Of a stretch of 64,000 bases of DNA, positions 35,356 to 44,218 are shown piece after piece (position 1 is the first letter of the stretch; each line of letters opens with the position of its first letter). The notes under the pieces are model-generated. The model was not told where the DNA came from. It worked only from the letters and a program-made list of their open reading frames with translations, and did not search any database. Position numbers and translations under genes: made by a program. Origin of the DNA: an uncultured Pseudomonadota bacterium (lineage in GTDB: Bacteria > Pseudomonadota > Gammaproteobacteria > Steroidobacterales > Steroidobacteraceae); assembly GCA_946479515.1 (NCBI GenBank), contig CAMLGF010000009.1, forward strand, positions 20,712 through 84,711. Reading direction: 5' to 3'.

Positions 35356-36411
35356 ATGAAAGCACTCATGCCTTTCGCCTTCCTCGGCGCCACCAAGACC
35401 GCTGACACGCCGGTCGAGGACGGGCGCGTGGTCGAGTTGTTCCGCAGTCGCGCGGAGCTGCGCAAGCAGCACGAGGAACTCAGCGAGACGGTGCAGCGCC
35501 TGCGCGACCGGCTCAAGCTGCAGGAAGCTGCCACCCAGCGCGTGCAGGAAATGTTCGAAGGGCTGGAGAAGCGCCTCGAATCCGCCGATAGCGGATTGTC
35601 GACGCTGGTGTTCTATCACCTGCGCGCGCTCTGGCTCGATGGCCGTGAAATCATCGCGCAGCTCGTCAGCGAGCTTTCGGCCAAGCAGGAGGAGCGTGAG
35701 CGCAAGGCCTTCGCGCTGCAGGGCAACCGCCGTCAGTTCGCGCAGCGCCAGTCGCTGGAGCAGGCGCTGCGGCAGGCCGAGACAATGTTCGTGGCCGCAC
35801 GTCAGCAACTTGCTGCCTGCGATGCCCGCATTGGCAAGCTGAACCGGTGGTGGCATCGCTGGCAGAAGCCCAAGGTGCAGGCACAGCGTCACGCGCTGCA
35901 GGCCGCCGTCGAGGCCGCTCAAGGCAATCTGCTCGCCTCGCGGGCGCGTGTCGAGGAGCTTGAAAGGCTCGGCGTCGGCGAATTCCCCGGCCTTTCGGTG
36001 GAGTCGAAACGCGCGATCAATCTCGCGGCCATCGCCTGCGCGGAGGTGCTCTGCCTGCGTCTGGCGAAGACATCGCTGGTGGCCGCGGCGCGCGCGGCGA
36101 TGGCGCGCCGCGAAGCGTCCGAACACTATGGTGACCTGGCCGCCTGCGTCGCGCTGATGAGCGACATCGTCAAGGCGCGCCACCTGCTCAAGCAGCGTGG
36201 CGGGCTCATGCAGGAAGTCGGGGTGCGCAGCGAGCGGCTGCGAAGCACGGCGGCGTATCTTGGCGAACACGAGACCCAGCCGATCCCCGAGTCCTGCGGC
36301 ATCTCGGAGGGCGACATTCTGGCCCACGGTTCGAATGGCGTCACGGCCGCCAAACTACCCAACGTGCTGGCCGAGGATACCTGGGACCTGCTGAAGGTCC
36401 TGTTGCAGTAG
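35356..36411 (+). CDS. coiled-coil protein of unknown function
   Basis: A 351-residue soluble, mostly helical protein that I do not recognise. Residues about 30-80 and 115-210 have heptad-like Leu/Ala and charged patterns typical of coiled coils, with a Trp-rich break (NRWWHRWQKPK) between two helical stretches. Residues 225-300 look like a helical bundle. There is no signal peptide, TM segment or catalytic motif. It begins 30 bp after the DUF1249 gene and faces prc convergently with 26 bp between stops. Confidence 0.75.
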   Translation: MKALMPFAFLGATKTADTPVEDGRVVELFRSRAELRKQHEELSETVQRLRDRLKLQEAATQRVQEMFEGLEKRLESADSGLSTLVFYHLRALWLDGREIIAQLVSELSAKQEERERKAFALQGNRRQFAQRQSLEQALRQAETMFVAARQQLAACDARIGKLNRWWHRWQKPKVQAQRHALQAAVEAAQGNLLASRARVEELERLGVGEFPGLSVESKRAINLAAIACAEVLCLRLAKTSLVAAARAAMARREASEHYGDLAACVALMSDIVKARHLLKQRGGLMQEVGVRSERLRSTAAYLGEHETQPIPESCGISEGDILAHGSNGVTAAKLPNVLAEDTWDLLKVLLQ

Positions 36412-36437
36412 AACCGCCGGGACGGTGAAGTCCGCGC

Positions 36438-38567
36438 TCAGCCGGACTTCTTCGTATCGCTGCGCACCGTTCGCGAGGGCGCCGGAACCAGGGGGCGCAG
36501 TCCCGCCACCATGTCGGTCATGATCTCGGCCGCCTGATCCAGCACCGTATCCGGGAACTTCGCGTCCGCGAGTTCCTCGGCGTTCTTGAGGGCGGGCAGG
36601 TCTTGCGCCGCCCGCCGGGCGTTCTCGCGGGCCAACCGCTCGCGGTCGATTCGCTCTCGCTCTTCCTTGCGCTTCTGCAGGTTCAGGGAAAGCGACGTCT
36701 GCTTGCGCAGCGCGTCGTTGGCCGCCAGATCCGCCACCAGCCAGCGATAGTCGGGATCGTGATCGGCGCGGGACTTCTCCTCCGTGCCGAGCGCGGCGAT
36801 CGGCAGCTGCTTGGCCTCGCTGCGGAACGGTACGCCGGGAATGCGATCCCAGGGCAGTGCGCCATCGAGGGCGCTTTCGCCGAACTCTTCCAGGTCGATC
36901 TGCGAGGGCAGCGGCACGTCCGGTTCAACGCCGCGGTGCTGCGTGCTTTCGCCGGTGACACGGTAGAACTTGCCGATGGTCACCGTGAGCTGGCCATTGA
37001 CCGGCCGCGGCGACCAGCGGTCGAGGGGCACGAGGTTCTGCACCGTGCCCTTGCCGAAGGTGCGTTGGCCGATGACCACGCCGCGCTTGTAGTCCTGGAT
37101 GGCGCCGGCAAAGATCTCCGACGCCGAGGCGCTGAACCGGTCCACCAGCACGGCCAGCGGGCCGTTGTAGGCGACACCGGGCTCCGGGTCGTCCTGCACC
37201 TCGAGCTCGCCGGTGGTGACCTTGAGCTGCACCACGGGCCCCTTGTCGACGAACAGGCCGGTGAGGGCTGTGGCCTCGGGTAGATAGCCGCCGCCGTTGC
37301 CGCGCAGGTCGAGCACCAGGCCGTCGATCTTCTCCGCCTTGAGCTCGCCGATCAGACGGCGCACGTCGCGCGTGGTACTGCGGAACTCCTTGTCGCCCTT
37401 GTTCTGCGCTTCCACGTCCTGGTAGAAGGCCGGCACGTTGATGACGCCGACCCGGAACTCGCGGTCGCCGCGCTTGATGGTGCGCAGCTCTTTCTGCGCG
37501 GCCTGCGCTTCGAGCGTGACCTTGTTGCGGGTGAATTCCAGGGTCTTCTCCGGAGACCCCGGTGCGGCGCCGGCCGGCAGCACCTGCAGGCGCACCTGCG
37601 TGCCGGCGCGGCCACGGATCAGCTGCACGACGTCGTCGATGCGCCAGCCCATCACGTCGGTGAGCGGACCTTCCTTGCCCTGGCCGACCGCGGTGATGCG
37701 ATCCTTGATGCCGAGCGTGCCGGCGACGGCGGCGGGGCCGCCCTCGATGACGTTCATGATGGTCACGTAATCGTCGACGAGCTGCAGCGAGGCACCGATG
37801 CCATCGTAGTTCAGGCTCATCTGGATGCGGTATTCCTCGGAACTGCGCGGCGAGAAGTAGCTCGAATGCGGGTCATAGGCGCGCGCGTAGGAATTCATCA
37901 GGGATTCGAACACGTCGTCCGCGCTCACCTGGTCGATGCGCTTGAGCGAAGTCTCGTAGCGCTTCTTCAACAGCTTGGTCGCCTCGTCCCAGGTCTTGCC
38001 CGTGAGCAGCAGCGACAGCGCGTCGTTCTTGACGCGCTTGCGCCACCATTCGTCGAGTTCGGTCGTGCTGCTGGCCCAGGGCGCCTTCTCACGGTCGAAT
38101 TCGAACGATTCGTCGACCGTCCAGTCCGGCTCCTTGTCGAGCTGTGCGATGGCGAACTTCGCGCGTTCGCGGTTTCGTTGCTGGTAACGCGCGAAGATGG
38201 CGAAGGCGGGATCGACGTCGCCGCTGCGGATCATGTCGTCGAAGCGCAGCTTGTACTGGTCGAAGTCGGTGATGTCCGAGGCGAGCAGGTTGACGTGCTG
38301 ACCGTCGATGCTCTCGAGAAAACGCGTGTACACGATGGCCGACATGCGGTCGTCGAGCTTCGAGCCGCTGTAGTGCATGCCTTCGAGCATGGAGCCGACC
38401 CGGCGGGCGACGGAGCGATGGCGTTCGCTGGGCACGACCGAGCCGGCCGGCAGCTGCGTACTGGCCGGCGCCTGCGCGGAGCCGGACAGTACCAGCAGGG
38501 CGGCGATCATCGAGGGGGCGATCCAGCGGGTGGTCAGCCTGCGGGCGGCGGAGGGCAATGATTTCAT
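36438..38567 (-). CDS. prc: tail-specific protease Prc (S41 family)
   Basis: A 709-residue periplasmic protease that trims or degrades proteins from the C-terminus, including envelope enzymes. It has a signal anchor (about 15-33), an N-terminal helical domain, a PDZ domain (about 250-335, with IGASLQLVDDYVTIMNVIEGGPA) and the S41 domain. The catalytic dyad is Ser481 (DRFSASASEIF) and Lys506 (RTFGKGTVQ), separated by 25 residues as in E. coli Prc. The C-terminal DUF3340 region is present. Confidence 0.95.
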   Translation of the reverse strand: MKSLPSAARRLTTRWIAPSMIAALLVLSGSAQAPASTQLPAGSVVPSERHRSVARRVGSMLEGMHYSGSKLDDRMSAIVYTRFLESIDGQHVNLLASDITDFDQYKLRFDDMIRSGDVDPAFAIFARYQQRNRERAKFAIAQLDKEPDWTVDESFEFDREKAPWASSTTELDEWWRKRVKNDALSLLLTGKTWDEATKLLKKRYETSLKRIDQVSADDVFESLMNSYARAYDPHSSYFSPRSSEEYRIQMSLNYDGIGASLQLVDDYVTIMNVIEGGPAAVAGTLGIKDRITAVGQGKEGPLTDVMGWRIDDVVQLIRGRAGTQVRLQVLPAGAAPGSPEKTLEFTRNKVTLEAQAAQKELRTIKRGDREFRVGVINVPAFYQDVEAQNKGDKEFRSTTRDVRRLIGELKAEKIDGLVLDLRGNGGGYLPEATALTGLFVDKGPVVQLKVTTGELEVQDDPEPGVAYNGPLAVLVDRFSASASEIFAGAIQDYKRGVVIGQRTFGKGTVQNLVPLDRWSPRPVNGQLTVTIGKFYRVTGESTQHRGVEPDVPLPSQIDLEEFGESALDGALPWDRIPGVPFRSEAKQLPIAALGTEEKSRADHDPDYRWLVADLAANDALRKQTSLSLNLQKRKEERERIDRERLARENARRAAQDLPALKNAEELADAKFPDTVLDQAAEIMTDMVAGLRPLVPAPSRTVRSDTKKSG

Positions 38568-38667
38568 GCGCTTGGGTGTCTCAAGCTGGCGGATGATCCG
38601 TACAATTCAACACTAAGGCCGCGCGGCGGCGTGCTCAAGTGGCATCTCCGAAAACATAGGCTATTAC

Positions 38668-38958
38668 ATGCGTCCCCTGGTCGTTCTCCTTGGAATCGTG
38701 ATGGGCTCGACAGTCTCCATCGCCCTGGGGCTGCTGATGACCGGGACCGTCTTTCTGCTGCTGCACGATTCGGAATCCCGGCTGGTGGATGAAAGCATGC
38801 CGCTGATGGCCACCTGCCTGATATCGGTGCTATTGGCGGCCGTTGCATCTGCGAGCTTTTACGGGGAATTGCGCCAGTTGCGCTGGCGCTTCGCGGCCCA
38901 CGCGCTGCTGGTGGCCGGGCTGGCGTTCGCCGTCTGGACATACTGGCCCAAGGAGTGA
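38668..38958 (+). CDS. small three-TM membrane protein, unknown
   Basis: A 96-residue hydrophobic protein with three predicted helices (about 4-35, 46-64, 75-92) and a short charged loop DSESRLVDES after the first. It ends WTYWPKE. No conserved domain recognised. The ATG at 38668 has no clear Shine-Dalgarno sequence. It is divergent from prc, 100 bp away. Codon use is like its neighbours, so it is probably a real gene. Confidence 0.65.
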   Translation: MRPLVVLLGIVMGSTVSIALGLLMTGTVFLLLHDSESRLVDESMPLMATCLISVLLAAVASASFYGELRQLRWRFAAHALLVAGLAFAVWTYWPKE

Positions 38959-39094
38959 AGCAGCCCTGCATGTTGACATTCGAGCGGTCCGTGGGGCACT
39001 TGGTTCCAGCCCGCGTACAGGGCCGGATATCGCCTGACCCAGGCCCGCGATAGGGGATTTGCTGGTCGCCGCCGCCAGCCTCGGCCGGCAGGAA

Positions 39095-39328
39095 TCAGCG
39101 ACGATCGCGCCTCGTTTTCCAGGCTTCGCGTGCCGATCGACCATTGGTGGCATTGTAGGGATCGCATCCCTGTGGCTCGTTGGAGGGGAACAGGAAATCG
39201 CCTAACAAGGTGATCTTCATGTCCTGGGCCTGCTTGGGCTCTTTTTGTTTGCGATCGAGTTCGCGTTCCAGGTCGCGCTGCTTCTCGCGCTCCCTGGCCC
39301 GAACGTCCGCGAGAAAATACTCGCTCAT
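39095..39328 (-). CDS. small charged hypothetical protein
   Basis: A 77-residue protein with a strongly charged helix (ADVRAREREKQRDLERELDR) and a C-terminal motif GCDPYNATNGRSAREAWKTR. This resembles short conserved tails I have seen in gammaproteobacterial hypotheticals, but I cannot name the family. The start 39328 (MSEYFL) has GAGGAC just upstream; ATG 39349 or 39385 would extend it. Function unknown. Confidence 0.5.
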   Translation of the reverse strand: MSEYFLADVRAREREKQRDLERELDRKQKEPKQAQDMKITLLGDFLFPSNEPQGCDPYNATNGRSAREAWKTRRDRR

Positions 39329-39459
39329 CCCGTCCTCGACACCTGCCATGCCACAACGGGTTTCAGTGTCGCTGAATGGCGTCACGTTTTCGGACCCCGG
39401 ACCTACCGAAGTGTCGGCAAATCGTGATTCAGTTCACGTTTCTGGGCCGGCCCTTTTAC

Positions 39460-39756
39460 TTATAGCTTGCGTCGGGCGAGGCGGAGAATCCTGAGCAAGG
39501 TCAGGAAGACAAAAGGCCCGATGACCACGATCCAGCAGCTCGAGCGCGGCTCGAACAAGCCCTTGAAGAAATCGTAGTACAACGCGAACACGCCGCCGTT
39601 GGCATACGCATCGAGGGTGTAGCGCCCGGCGAGGTAGATGAGCGCGGGCATGATCAGCAGGCCGACCAGGATGGCGAGGCCCAGTGTCACCGCTTCGAAC
39701 GTCAGCGGCGATTGCGAAAAATACCAGGCGCGCGCGCGCGTGAACCAGGTGAACAA
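39460..39756 (-). CDS. small two-TM membrane protein, unknown
   Basis: About 98 residues with two strong hydrophobic helices (AVTLGLAILVGLLIMPALIYL and CWIVVIGPFVFLTLLRILRL). They are joined by a loop, TLDAYANGGVFALYYDFFKG, whose composition suggests a conserved family. TTG 39756 gives LFTWFTRARAWYF at the N-terminus; ATG 39822 would add 22 residues. It is divergent from the Gfo/Idh gene. No function assigned. Confidence 0.6.
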   Translation of the reverse strand: MFTWFTRARAWYFSQSPLTFEAVTLGLAILVGLLIMPALIYLAGRYTLDAYANGGVFALYYDFFKGLFEPRSSCWIVVIGPFVFLTLLRILRLARRKL

Positions 39757-39852
39757 GCGACAACAACCCCCGTGACCGGCCTGTATTGCGCTCCAACCCC
39801 TGTGCGACACGCGTCCAGACATGGGCCGAAGACAGCCGGGGCATAATAGCGC

Positions 39853-40809
39853 ATGAGCAAAATCAGGGCGGCGGTCGTCGGAGTCGGCTACCTCGGCCGT
39901 TTCCACGCACAGAAATACGCGCAGCTTGCGGATTGCGAGCTCGTGGCCGTGGTCGACGGCAGAGAGGAAGCGCGCCAGGCGGTCGCCGCGGAAACCGGCG
40001 CGCGGGCGCTGGCGCAGTACCGCGAGTTGCTCGGCAAGGTGGATGCGGTGAGCGTGGTCACGCCCACCCCGGCGCATTTCGAAATTGCCGAGGCGTTTCT
40101 CGCTGCGGGCGCGCACGTGCTCGTGGAAAAGCCCATCACCGAAACGCCGGATCAGGCGCGGGCCTTGATTGCTCGCGCCGCACGCGAAAAACGCATCCTG
40201 CAGGTCGGGCATCTGGAGCGCTTCAATGCGGCCGTACTGGCAGCCGAGCCGCACCTGAAAGCGCCGCGCTTCATGGAGTGCCACCGGCTCGCACCTTACA
40301 AGGAGCGCGGCACCGATGTGAACGTGGTACTCGATCTCATGATCCACGACATAGATCTCGTGCAGTCGCTGGCGGGCAGCGAACTGGTGGGCATCGACGC
40401 CATCGGCAGCCCGGTATTCTCGGGCGAGATCGACATTGCCAACGCGCGATTGCGTTTCGCCAATGGCTGCGTGGCGAACACCACGGCGAGCAGGGTCAGT
40501 CTCAAGACCGAACGCAAGCTGCGGATATTCGAAGATGCCGCCTACATTTCGCTCGACCTGCAGCAGAAGATTCTGACGCTGATCCGCAAGCGCGAGGGAG
40601 TCCCGCAACCCGGGCAGCTCCCCGTCAGCATCGAGGAGGCGAACCTGGAGCAGGGAGACGCCCTGAAGAGCGAGATCCAGTCGTTCCTCGATTGCATCCG
40701 GAACAACCGCCGGCCGGTGGTGTCTGGTGAAGATGGGCTGCGCGCTCTCGAAACGGCGATTCGCATCACCGAGCAGGTTCACGCAAATCTCGCATTGCGA
40801 CCGGCTTGA
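39853..40809 (+). CDS. Gfo/Idh/MocA oxidoreductase, UDP-sugar 3-dehydrogenase-like
   Basis: A 318-residue NAD(P)-binding oxidoreductase. It has a Rossmann fold VVGVGYLGRFHAQ, the family EKPITETPDQA motif with catalytic Lys, and DLMIHDIDLV carrying the conserved His. The overall sequence resembles GnnA, which oxidises UDP-GlcNAc at C3 for amide-linked lipid A in a few bacteria. The aminotransferase partner GnnB is not adjacent, so the substrate is uncertain. ATG 39853 lies 5 nt after CATAAT with no Shine-Dalgarno sequence. Confidence 0.82.
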   Translation: MSKIRAAVVGVGYLGRFHAQKYAQLADCELVAVVDGREEARQAVAAETGARALAQYRELLGKVDAVSVVTPTPAHFEIAEAFLAAGAHVLVEKPITETPDQARALIARAAREKRILQVGHLERFNAAVLAAEPHLKAPRFMECHRLAPYKERGTDVNVVLDLMIHDIDLVQSLAGSELVGIDAIGSPVFSGEIDIANARLRFANGCVANTTASRVSLKTERKLRIFEDAAYISLDLQQKILTLIRKREGVPQPGQLPVSIEEANLEQGDALKSEIQSFLDCIRNNRRPVVSGEDGLRALETAIRITEQVHANLALRPA

Positions 40810-40865
40810 AACCCCGCCGGCGCCGCCCGGGTTGAACGGGTGCCGGTCAGCCCTAAATAAGGCGC

Positions 40866-41582
40866 ATGAACACCCTCGTCCGACCGCTCAATGACGTGCG
40901 ACGAACCCTCGACATCGACCTTGTCGCGGATTTCACCTGCCCCTGGTCCTGGCTGGGCATGGCGCAGCTCACGCGTGCGCTCGGCAACCTGTCGGGCGAC
41001 GTGGAGACTCGGCTGCGCTGGCACCCCTTCCGCATGGCGAAAGAAGCCGCCAACGCGAATCCGCGCAACTTCCACGACTATCTGGCCGAACGGCTGCCGG
41101 CCGGCATCAGTGTGCCCTTCGCCGAAAAGACCCTGACCGAGGCCGGCCGCGAGCTCGGCATCGAATTCCACTTCGAGAAGCTCGGGCCCCTGCCGAGCAC
41201 GTCGGAAGCGCATCGGCTGGTGCAGCTCGCCAGCGACGAGGGCCGGCACGCCAACGTGGCCGCGGCGATCTTCCGCGCCTATTTCGAGCGCGGTGCCGAC
41301 ATTGGTGACGTGAACGTCCTGGCCGACATCGGCCGCGAGGCCGGGCTGACGGAGTCCACGTTGCAACGCTTCCGTGAGACGCGCGCCGGTGACAATGCGC
41401 TCGCGGGCAGCGAAGAACGCCTGCGTGGATTCGGCGTGCGTACGGTTCCGAACCTGCTGTTCGGCGGCCGCGTGCTGGTGCCGGGCACGGTCAACGTCGC
41501 CACCTACGTGCATGCGCTCGACCAGGCGTTGTTTCCCACCGCGGAAGAAGAATCGCAGCAACAGCCGCCGACCCTGCATTGA
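40866..41582 (+). CDS. DsbA-like FrnE-family oxidoreductase with CPWS motif
   Basis: A 238-residue thioredoxin-superfamily protein of the FrnE type: DLVADFTCPWSWLGMAQL at the N-terminus, the helical insertion with SEAHRLVQLASDEGRH, and the cis-Pro region FGVRTVPNLLFGGR. The usual CPWC is CPWS (Cys25, Ser28), so disulfide exchange would need another thiol. It has no signal peptide, so it is cytoplasmic. Role unknown. Confidence 0.85.
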   Translation: MNTLVRPLNDVRRTLDIDLVADFTCPWSWLGMAQLTRALGNLSGDVETRLRWHPFRMAKEAANANPRNFHDYLAERLPAGISVPFAEKTLTEAGRELGIEFHFEKLGPLPSTSEAHRLVQLASDEGRHANVAAAIFRAYFERGADIGDVNVLADIGREAGLTESTLQRFRETRAGDNALAGSEERLRGFGVRTVPNLLFGGRVLVPGTVNVATYVHALDQALFPTAEEESQQQPPTLH

Positions 41583-41656
41583 AGTGCGGCGCGCGGCCTC
41601 GGGCCGCATGCCGGCCCCCGCATGCCCGCCGTAGCCGCGTGATAATTTAGGCGCGC

Positions 41657-43045
41657 ATGTCAGCCGTCATACTTGCCGATTTTCATGCCGATCTGCGTGG
41701 CATCGTCGGTGACCAGGGTCTGGTCACAGGCGATGCCGTGCGCGAACGGGGTGCCGTGCTGTTCCACGGCCACGTCGAGGCGGAGATCCTGGTGCGCCCG
41801 CGCAGCACCGCGCAGGTGTCCCAGGTGCTGGCGCTATGCCATCGGCGCGGGCAGCCGGTGGTGGTGCATGGCGGCCTCACCGGCCTGGTGAATGGCGCGG
41901 ACGCAGCGCGCGGGGAACTGGTGCTGTCACTCGAGTCTCTGAACGCCATCGAGCGCGTGGATGTTCCGGGTCGCACGCTGCGCGCGCAGGCCGGCGCGAA
42001 GCTCGGCAACGTGCAGCGTGAAGCGGAGCGGCATGGCATGGTGTTTCCCCTCGATCTGGGCGCGCGGGACAGCGCCACCGTGGGCGGCAACATCTCGACC
42101 AATGCCGGCGGGCTGCGGGTACTGCGTTACGGAATGATGCGTAACCTGGTGCTCGGCATCGAAGCCGTGCTCGCCGACGGCACGGTGCTCACTTCCTTGA
42201 ACCGCATGCTCAAGAACAATGCCGGCTACGATCTCAAGCAACTGTTCATCGGCAGCGAAGGCACACTGGGTATCGTCACGCGCGCCGAGCTGCGCCTGGT
42301 GTCGCGCACCCGCAGCCAGGAGACCCTGCTGGCCGCGCTGCCCACGTTCGACTCGCTGGTCGAACTGCTCGGCCGGCTCGATTCCGGACTCGGCGGCCAG
42401 CTCTCGGCGTTCGAAGCCCTCTGGGGTAACTACTACGATCTGAATACCGCCCCGCCGGCGTCGAACCCGCCGCCGTTGAACCGTGGTGCGCCTTTCTACG
42501 CGATTGCCGAGACTCTCGGCGGCGATCCCGAGGCCGACCGCGCCCGACTGGAAGCCGTGCTCGGTGAGGCGATGGCAGCGGGGGTGGTCAGCGACGTGAC
42601 GCTGGCCAACTCCGAAAGCGAACGCCGCGCCATCTGGAACATCCGCGAGGACGTCTGGCAGCCGAAGCACATCGCGCCCGTGCTCACCTTCGATGTGAGC
42701 CTGCCCATCGAGAACATGCGGCCGTACGTCGACGCGGTGACTGCCTCGGTGCGCGCATACGCCGGCGACAATCGCTGCTTCGTATTCGGCCACATGGCCG
42801 ATGGCAACCTGCATCTGGTCATTGCCGCGGGTGATGACGCCACGACGCGCGTCAGAATCGAGGAAATGGTCTATCGGCCGCTCGCGGCGATCGGCGGTTC
42901 GGTTTCCGCGGAACACGGCATCGGGCTGGAAAAGCGCGCCTATCTGCCGCTGTCGAGAACCGCGGCGGAAATCGACACGATGCGCGTCATCAAGCGCGCG
43001 CTCGATCCCAAGGGCATCCTGAACCCCGGCAAGGTATTCACATGA
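41657..43045 (+). CDS. FAD-linked 2-hydroxy-acid oxidoreductase (GlcD/D2HGDH-like)
   Basis: A 462-residue VAO-family flavoenzyme. The FAD-binding PCMH domain has VVHGGLTGLVNGA, DLGARDSATVGGNISTNAGG and GSEGTLGIVT. The C-terminal cap has GHMADGNLHLV (metal/substrate His) and EHGIGLEKRAYLPL. Relatives oxidise D-lactate, glycolate or D-2-hydroxyglutarate. The stop overlaps the aguB start by 4 bp (ATGA), so the two are coupled. GATAAT lies 10 nt upstream of the ATG. Confidence 0.85.
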   Translation: MSAVILADFHADLRGIVGDQGLVTGDAVRERGAVLFHGHVEAEILVRPRSTAQVSQVLALCHRRGQPVVVHGGLTGLVNGADAARGELVLSLESLNAIERVDVPGRTLRAQAGAKLGNVQREAERHGMVFPLDLGARDSATVGGNISTNAGGLRVLRYGMMRNLVLGIEAVLADGTVLTSLNRMLKNNAGYDLKQLFIGSEGTLGIVTRAELRLVSRTRSQETLLAALPTFDSLVELLGRLDSGLGGQLSAFEALWGNYYDLNTAPPASNPPPLNRGAPFYAIAETLGGDPEADRARLEAVLGEAMAAGVVSDVTLANSESERRAIWNIREDVWQPKHIAPVLTFDVSLPIENMRPYVDAVTASVRAYAGDNRCFVFGHMADGNLHLVIAAGDDATTRVRIEEMVYRPLAAIGGSVSAEHGIGLEKRAYLPLSRTAAEIDTMRVIKRALDPKGILNPGKVFT

Positions 43046-43986
43046 GCCAAGACGTCCCCGCGCATCTCGATCGTCCCCGCCGTGAGGTGACCGTGGCCGC
43101 GCTGCAGTTCGCCTGCGGCTGGGACATCGATGCCAATATCGCCACCGCCGACCGTCTGGTGCGCCAGGCCGCCGCGCGGGGTGCGCAGATCATCCTCATT
43201 CAGGAGTTGTTCGAGACGCCGTATTTTTGCATCGAGCAGGATTCGCGGCACTTGCGCATTGCCACGCGCGTCGAGGACAACAGGGCGATTTGCCATTTTT
43301 CCAGGGTGGCGAAGGAGCTCGGCGTGGTTCTGCCCATCAGCTTCTTCGAGAAGGCCAATAACTCGTTCTTCAATTCCGTCGCCATTCTCGATGCCGACGG
43401 CGCCAATCTCGGCGTGTACCGCAAGGCGCACATCCCCAACGGCCCCGGGTATCAGGAAAAGACCTACTTCTCGCCCGGCGATACGGGATTCAGGGTTTTC
43501 GCCACCCGGTTCGCTCGCATCGGCGTGGCCATCTGCTGGGATCAATGGTTCCCGGAAACGGCCCGGGCCCTGGCACTGCAAGGCGCCGAGCTGATCTTTT
43601 TCCCGACCGCGATCGGTAGCGAGCCGCCGCCGGCATTGCCCGTGAATTCGCGCGAGCACTGGCAGCGCACGCAACAGGGCCATGCCGCGGCCAATCTCAC
43701 CCCGGTGATCGTCGCCAACCGCATCGGCACCGAGCATTCGCTGCAGGACCCGGATCGGCTGTACATACGCTTCTATGGCTCGAGTTTCATCGCCGATCCC
43801 ACGGGTGCGAAAGTCGCCGAAGCGGATGAGGAACATGAGGCCGTGCTGGTTTGGACATTCGACTTGGCGGCCATCGAGGAAGTACGGAACAACTGGTTCG
43901 TGTTCCGAGACCGGCGGCCGGATCTGTACGGCGTGCTCACGAGCTACGACGGCGGGCCGGCAGGAGCGGGGAAACACTCGCCGTAG
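43042..43986 (+). CDS. aguB: N-carbamoylputrescine amidase
   Basis: A 314-residue nitrilase-superfamily hydrolase that releases putrescine from N-carbamoylputrescine. The catalytic triad is visible: Glu55 (LIQELFETPYF), Lys128 (YRKAHIPNGPGYQEK) and Cys165 (VAICWDQWFPE). FRDRRPDLY near the end is typical of AguB. Agmatine deiminase aguA, its usual neighbour, is absent from the window. Instead it is coupled to an FAD oxidoreductase. Confidence 0.92.
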   Translation: MSQDVPAHLDRPRREVTVAALQFACGWDIDANIATADRLVRQAAARGAQIILIQELFETPYFCIEQDSRHLRIATRVEDNRAICHFSRVAKELGVVLPISFFEKANNSFFNSVAILDADGANLGVYRKAHIPNGPGYQEKTYFSPGDTGFRVFATRFARIGVAICWDQWFPETARALALQGAELIFFPTAIGSEPPPALPVNSREHWQRTQQGHAAANLTPVIVANRIGTEHSLQDPDRLYIRFYGSSFIADPTGAKVAEADEEHEAVLVWTFDLAAIEEVRNNWFVFRDRRPDLYGVLTSYDGGPAGAGKHSP

Positions 43987-44012
43987 ACCGTTCGCGGTGG
44001 GTACCCGGACAG

Positions 44013-44044
44013 GGCTCTCGGGCCGGTCCATCGACCCGAGAGCC
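44013..44044 (+). terminator. stem-loop after aguB
   Basis: A perfect 10-bp stem (GGCTCTCGGG with CCCGAGAGCC) and a 12-nt loop, 27 bp after the aguB stop. No T-run follows on either strand. It is likely a transcript-end hairpin in this convergent region. Confidence 0.45.
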
Positions 44045-44176
44045 GCGAATGAAGTGCCGCCCAGCCCTCCGTCGATGAGCACGTCCGTGCGCTGGCCATA
44101 CGCGCTGAGAGAGGGCGGCAGTAAGTAGTGTCACGAGAGTCCGAAATGACTCACCTGGCACCGGCCGTCGGCGCAA

Positions 44177-44199
44177 ATTTCACCTGGAAAATGTGAAAT
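44177..44199. repeat. short inverted repeat ATTTCAC-N9-GTGAAAT
   Basis: Perfect 7-bp arms (44177-44183 and 44193-44199) lie in the 232-bp convergent gap between aguB and the FkbM-like gene, 20 bp from the latter's stop. It could be part of a minus-strand terminator or a protein-binding site. Apart from this and the hairpin at 44013, the gap shows nothing recognisable. Confidence 0.4.
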
Positions 44200-44218
44200 C
44201 GACCGCCGGGGCGGCGGA

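Noticed and set aside
39887..41582. Lipid A GlcN3N (gnnA-gnnB) locus
   Set aside because: The Gfo/Idh gene resembles gnnA, but the next gene is FrnE-like and no aminotransferase is nearby.
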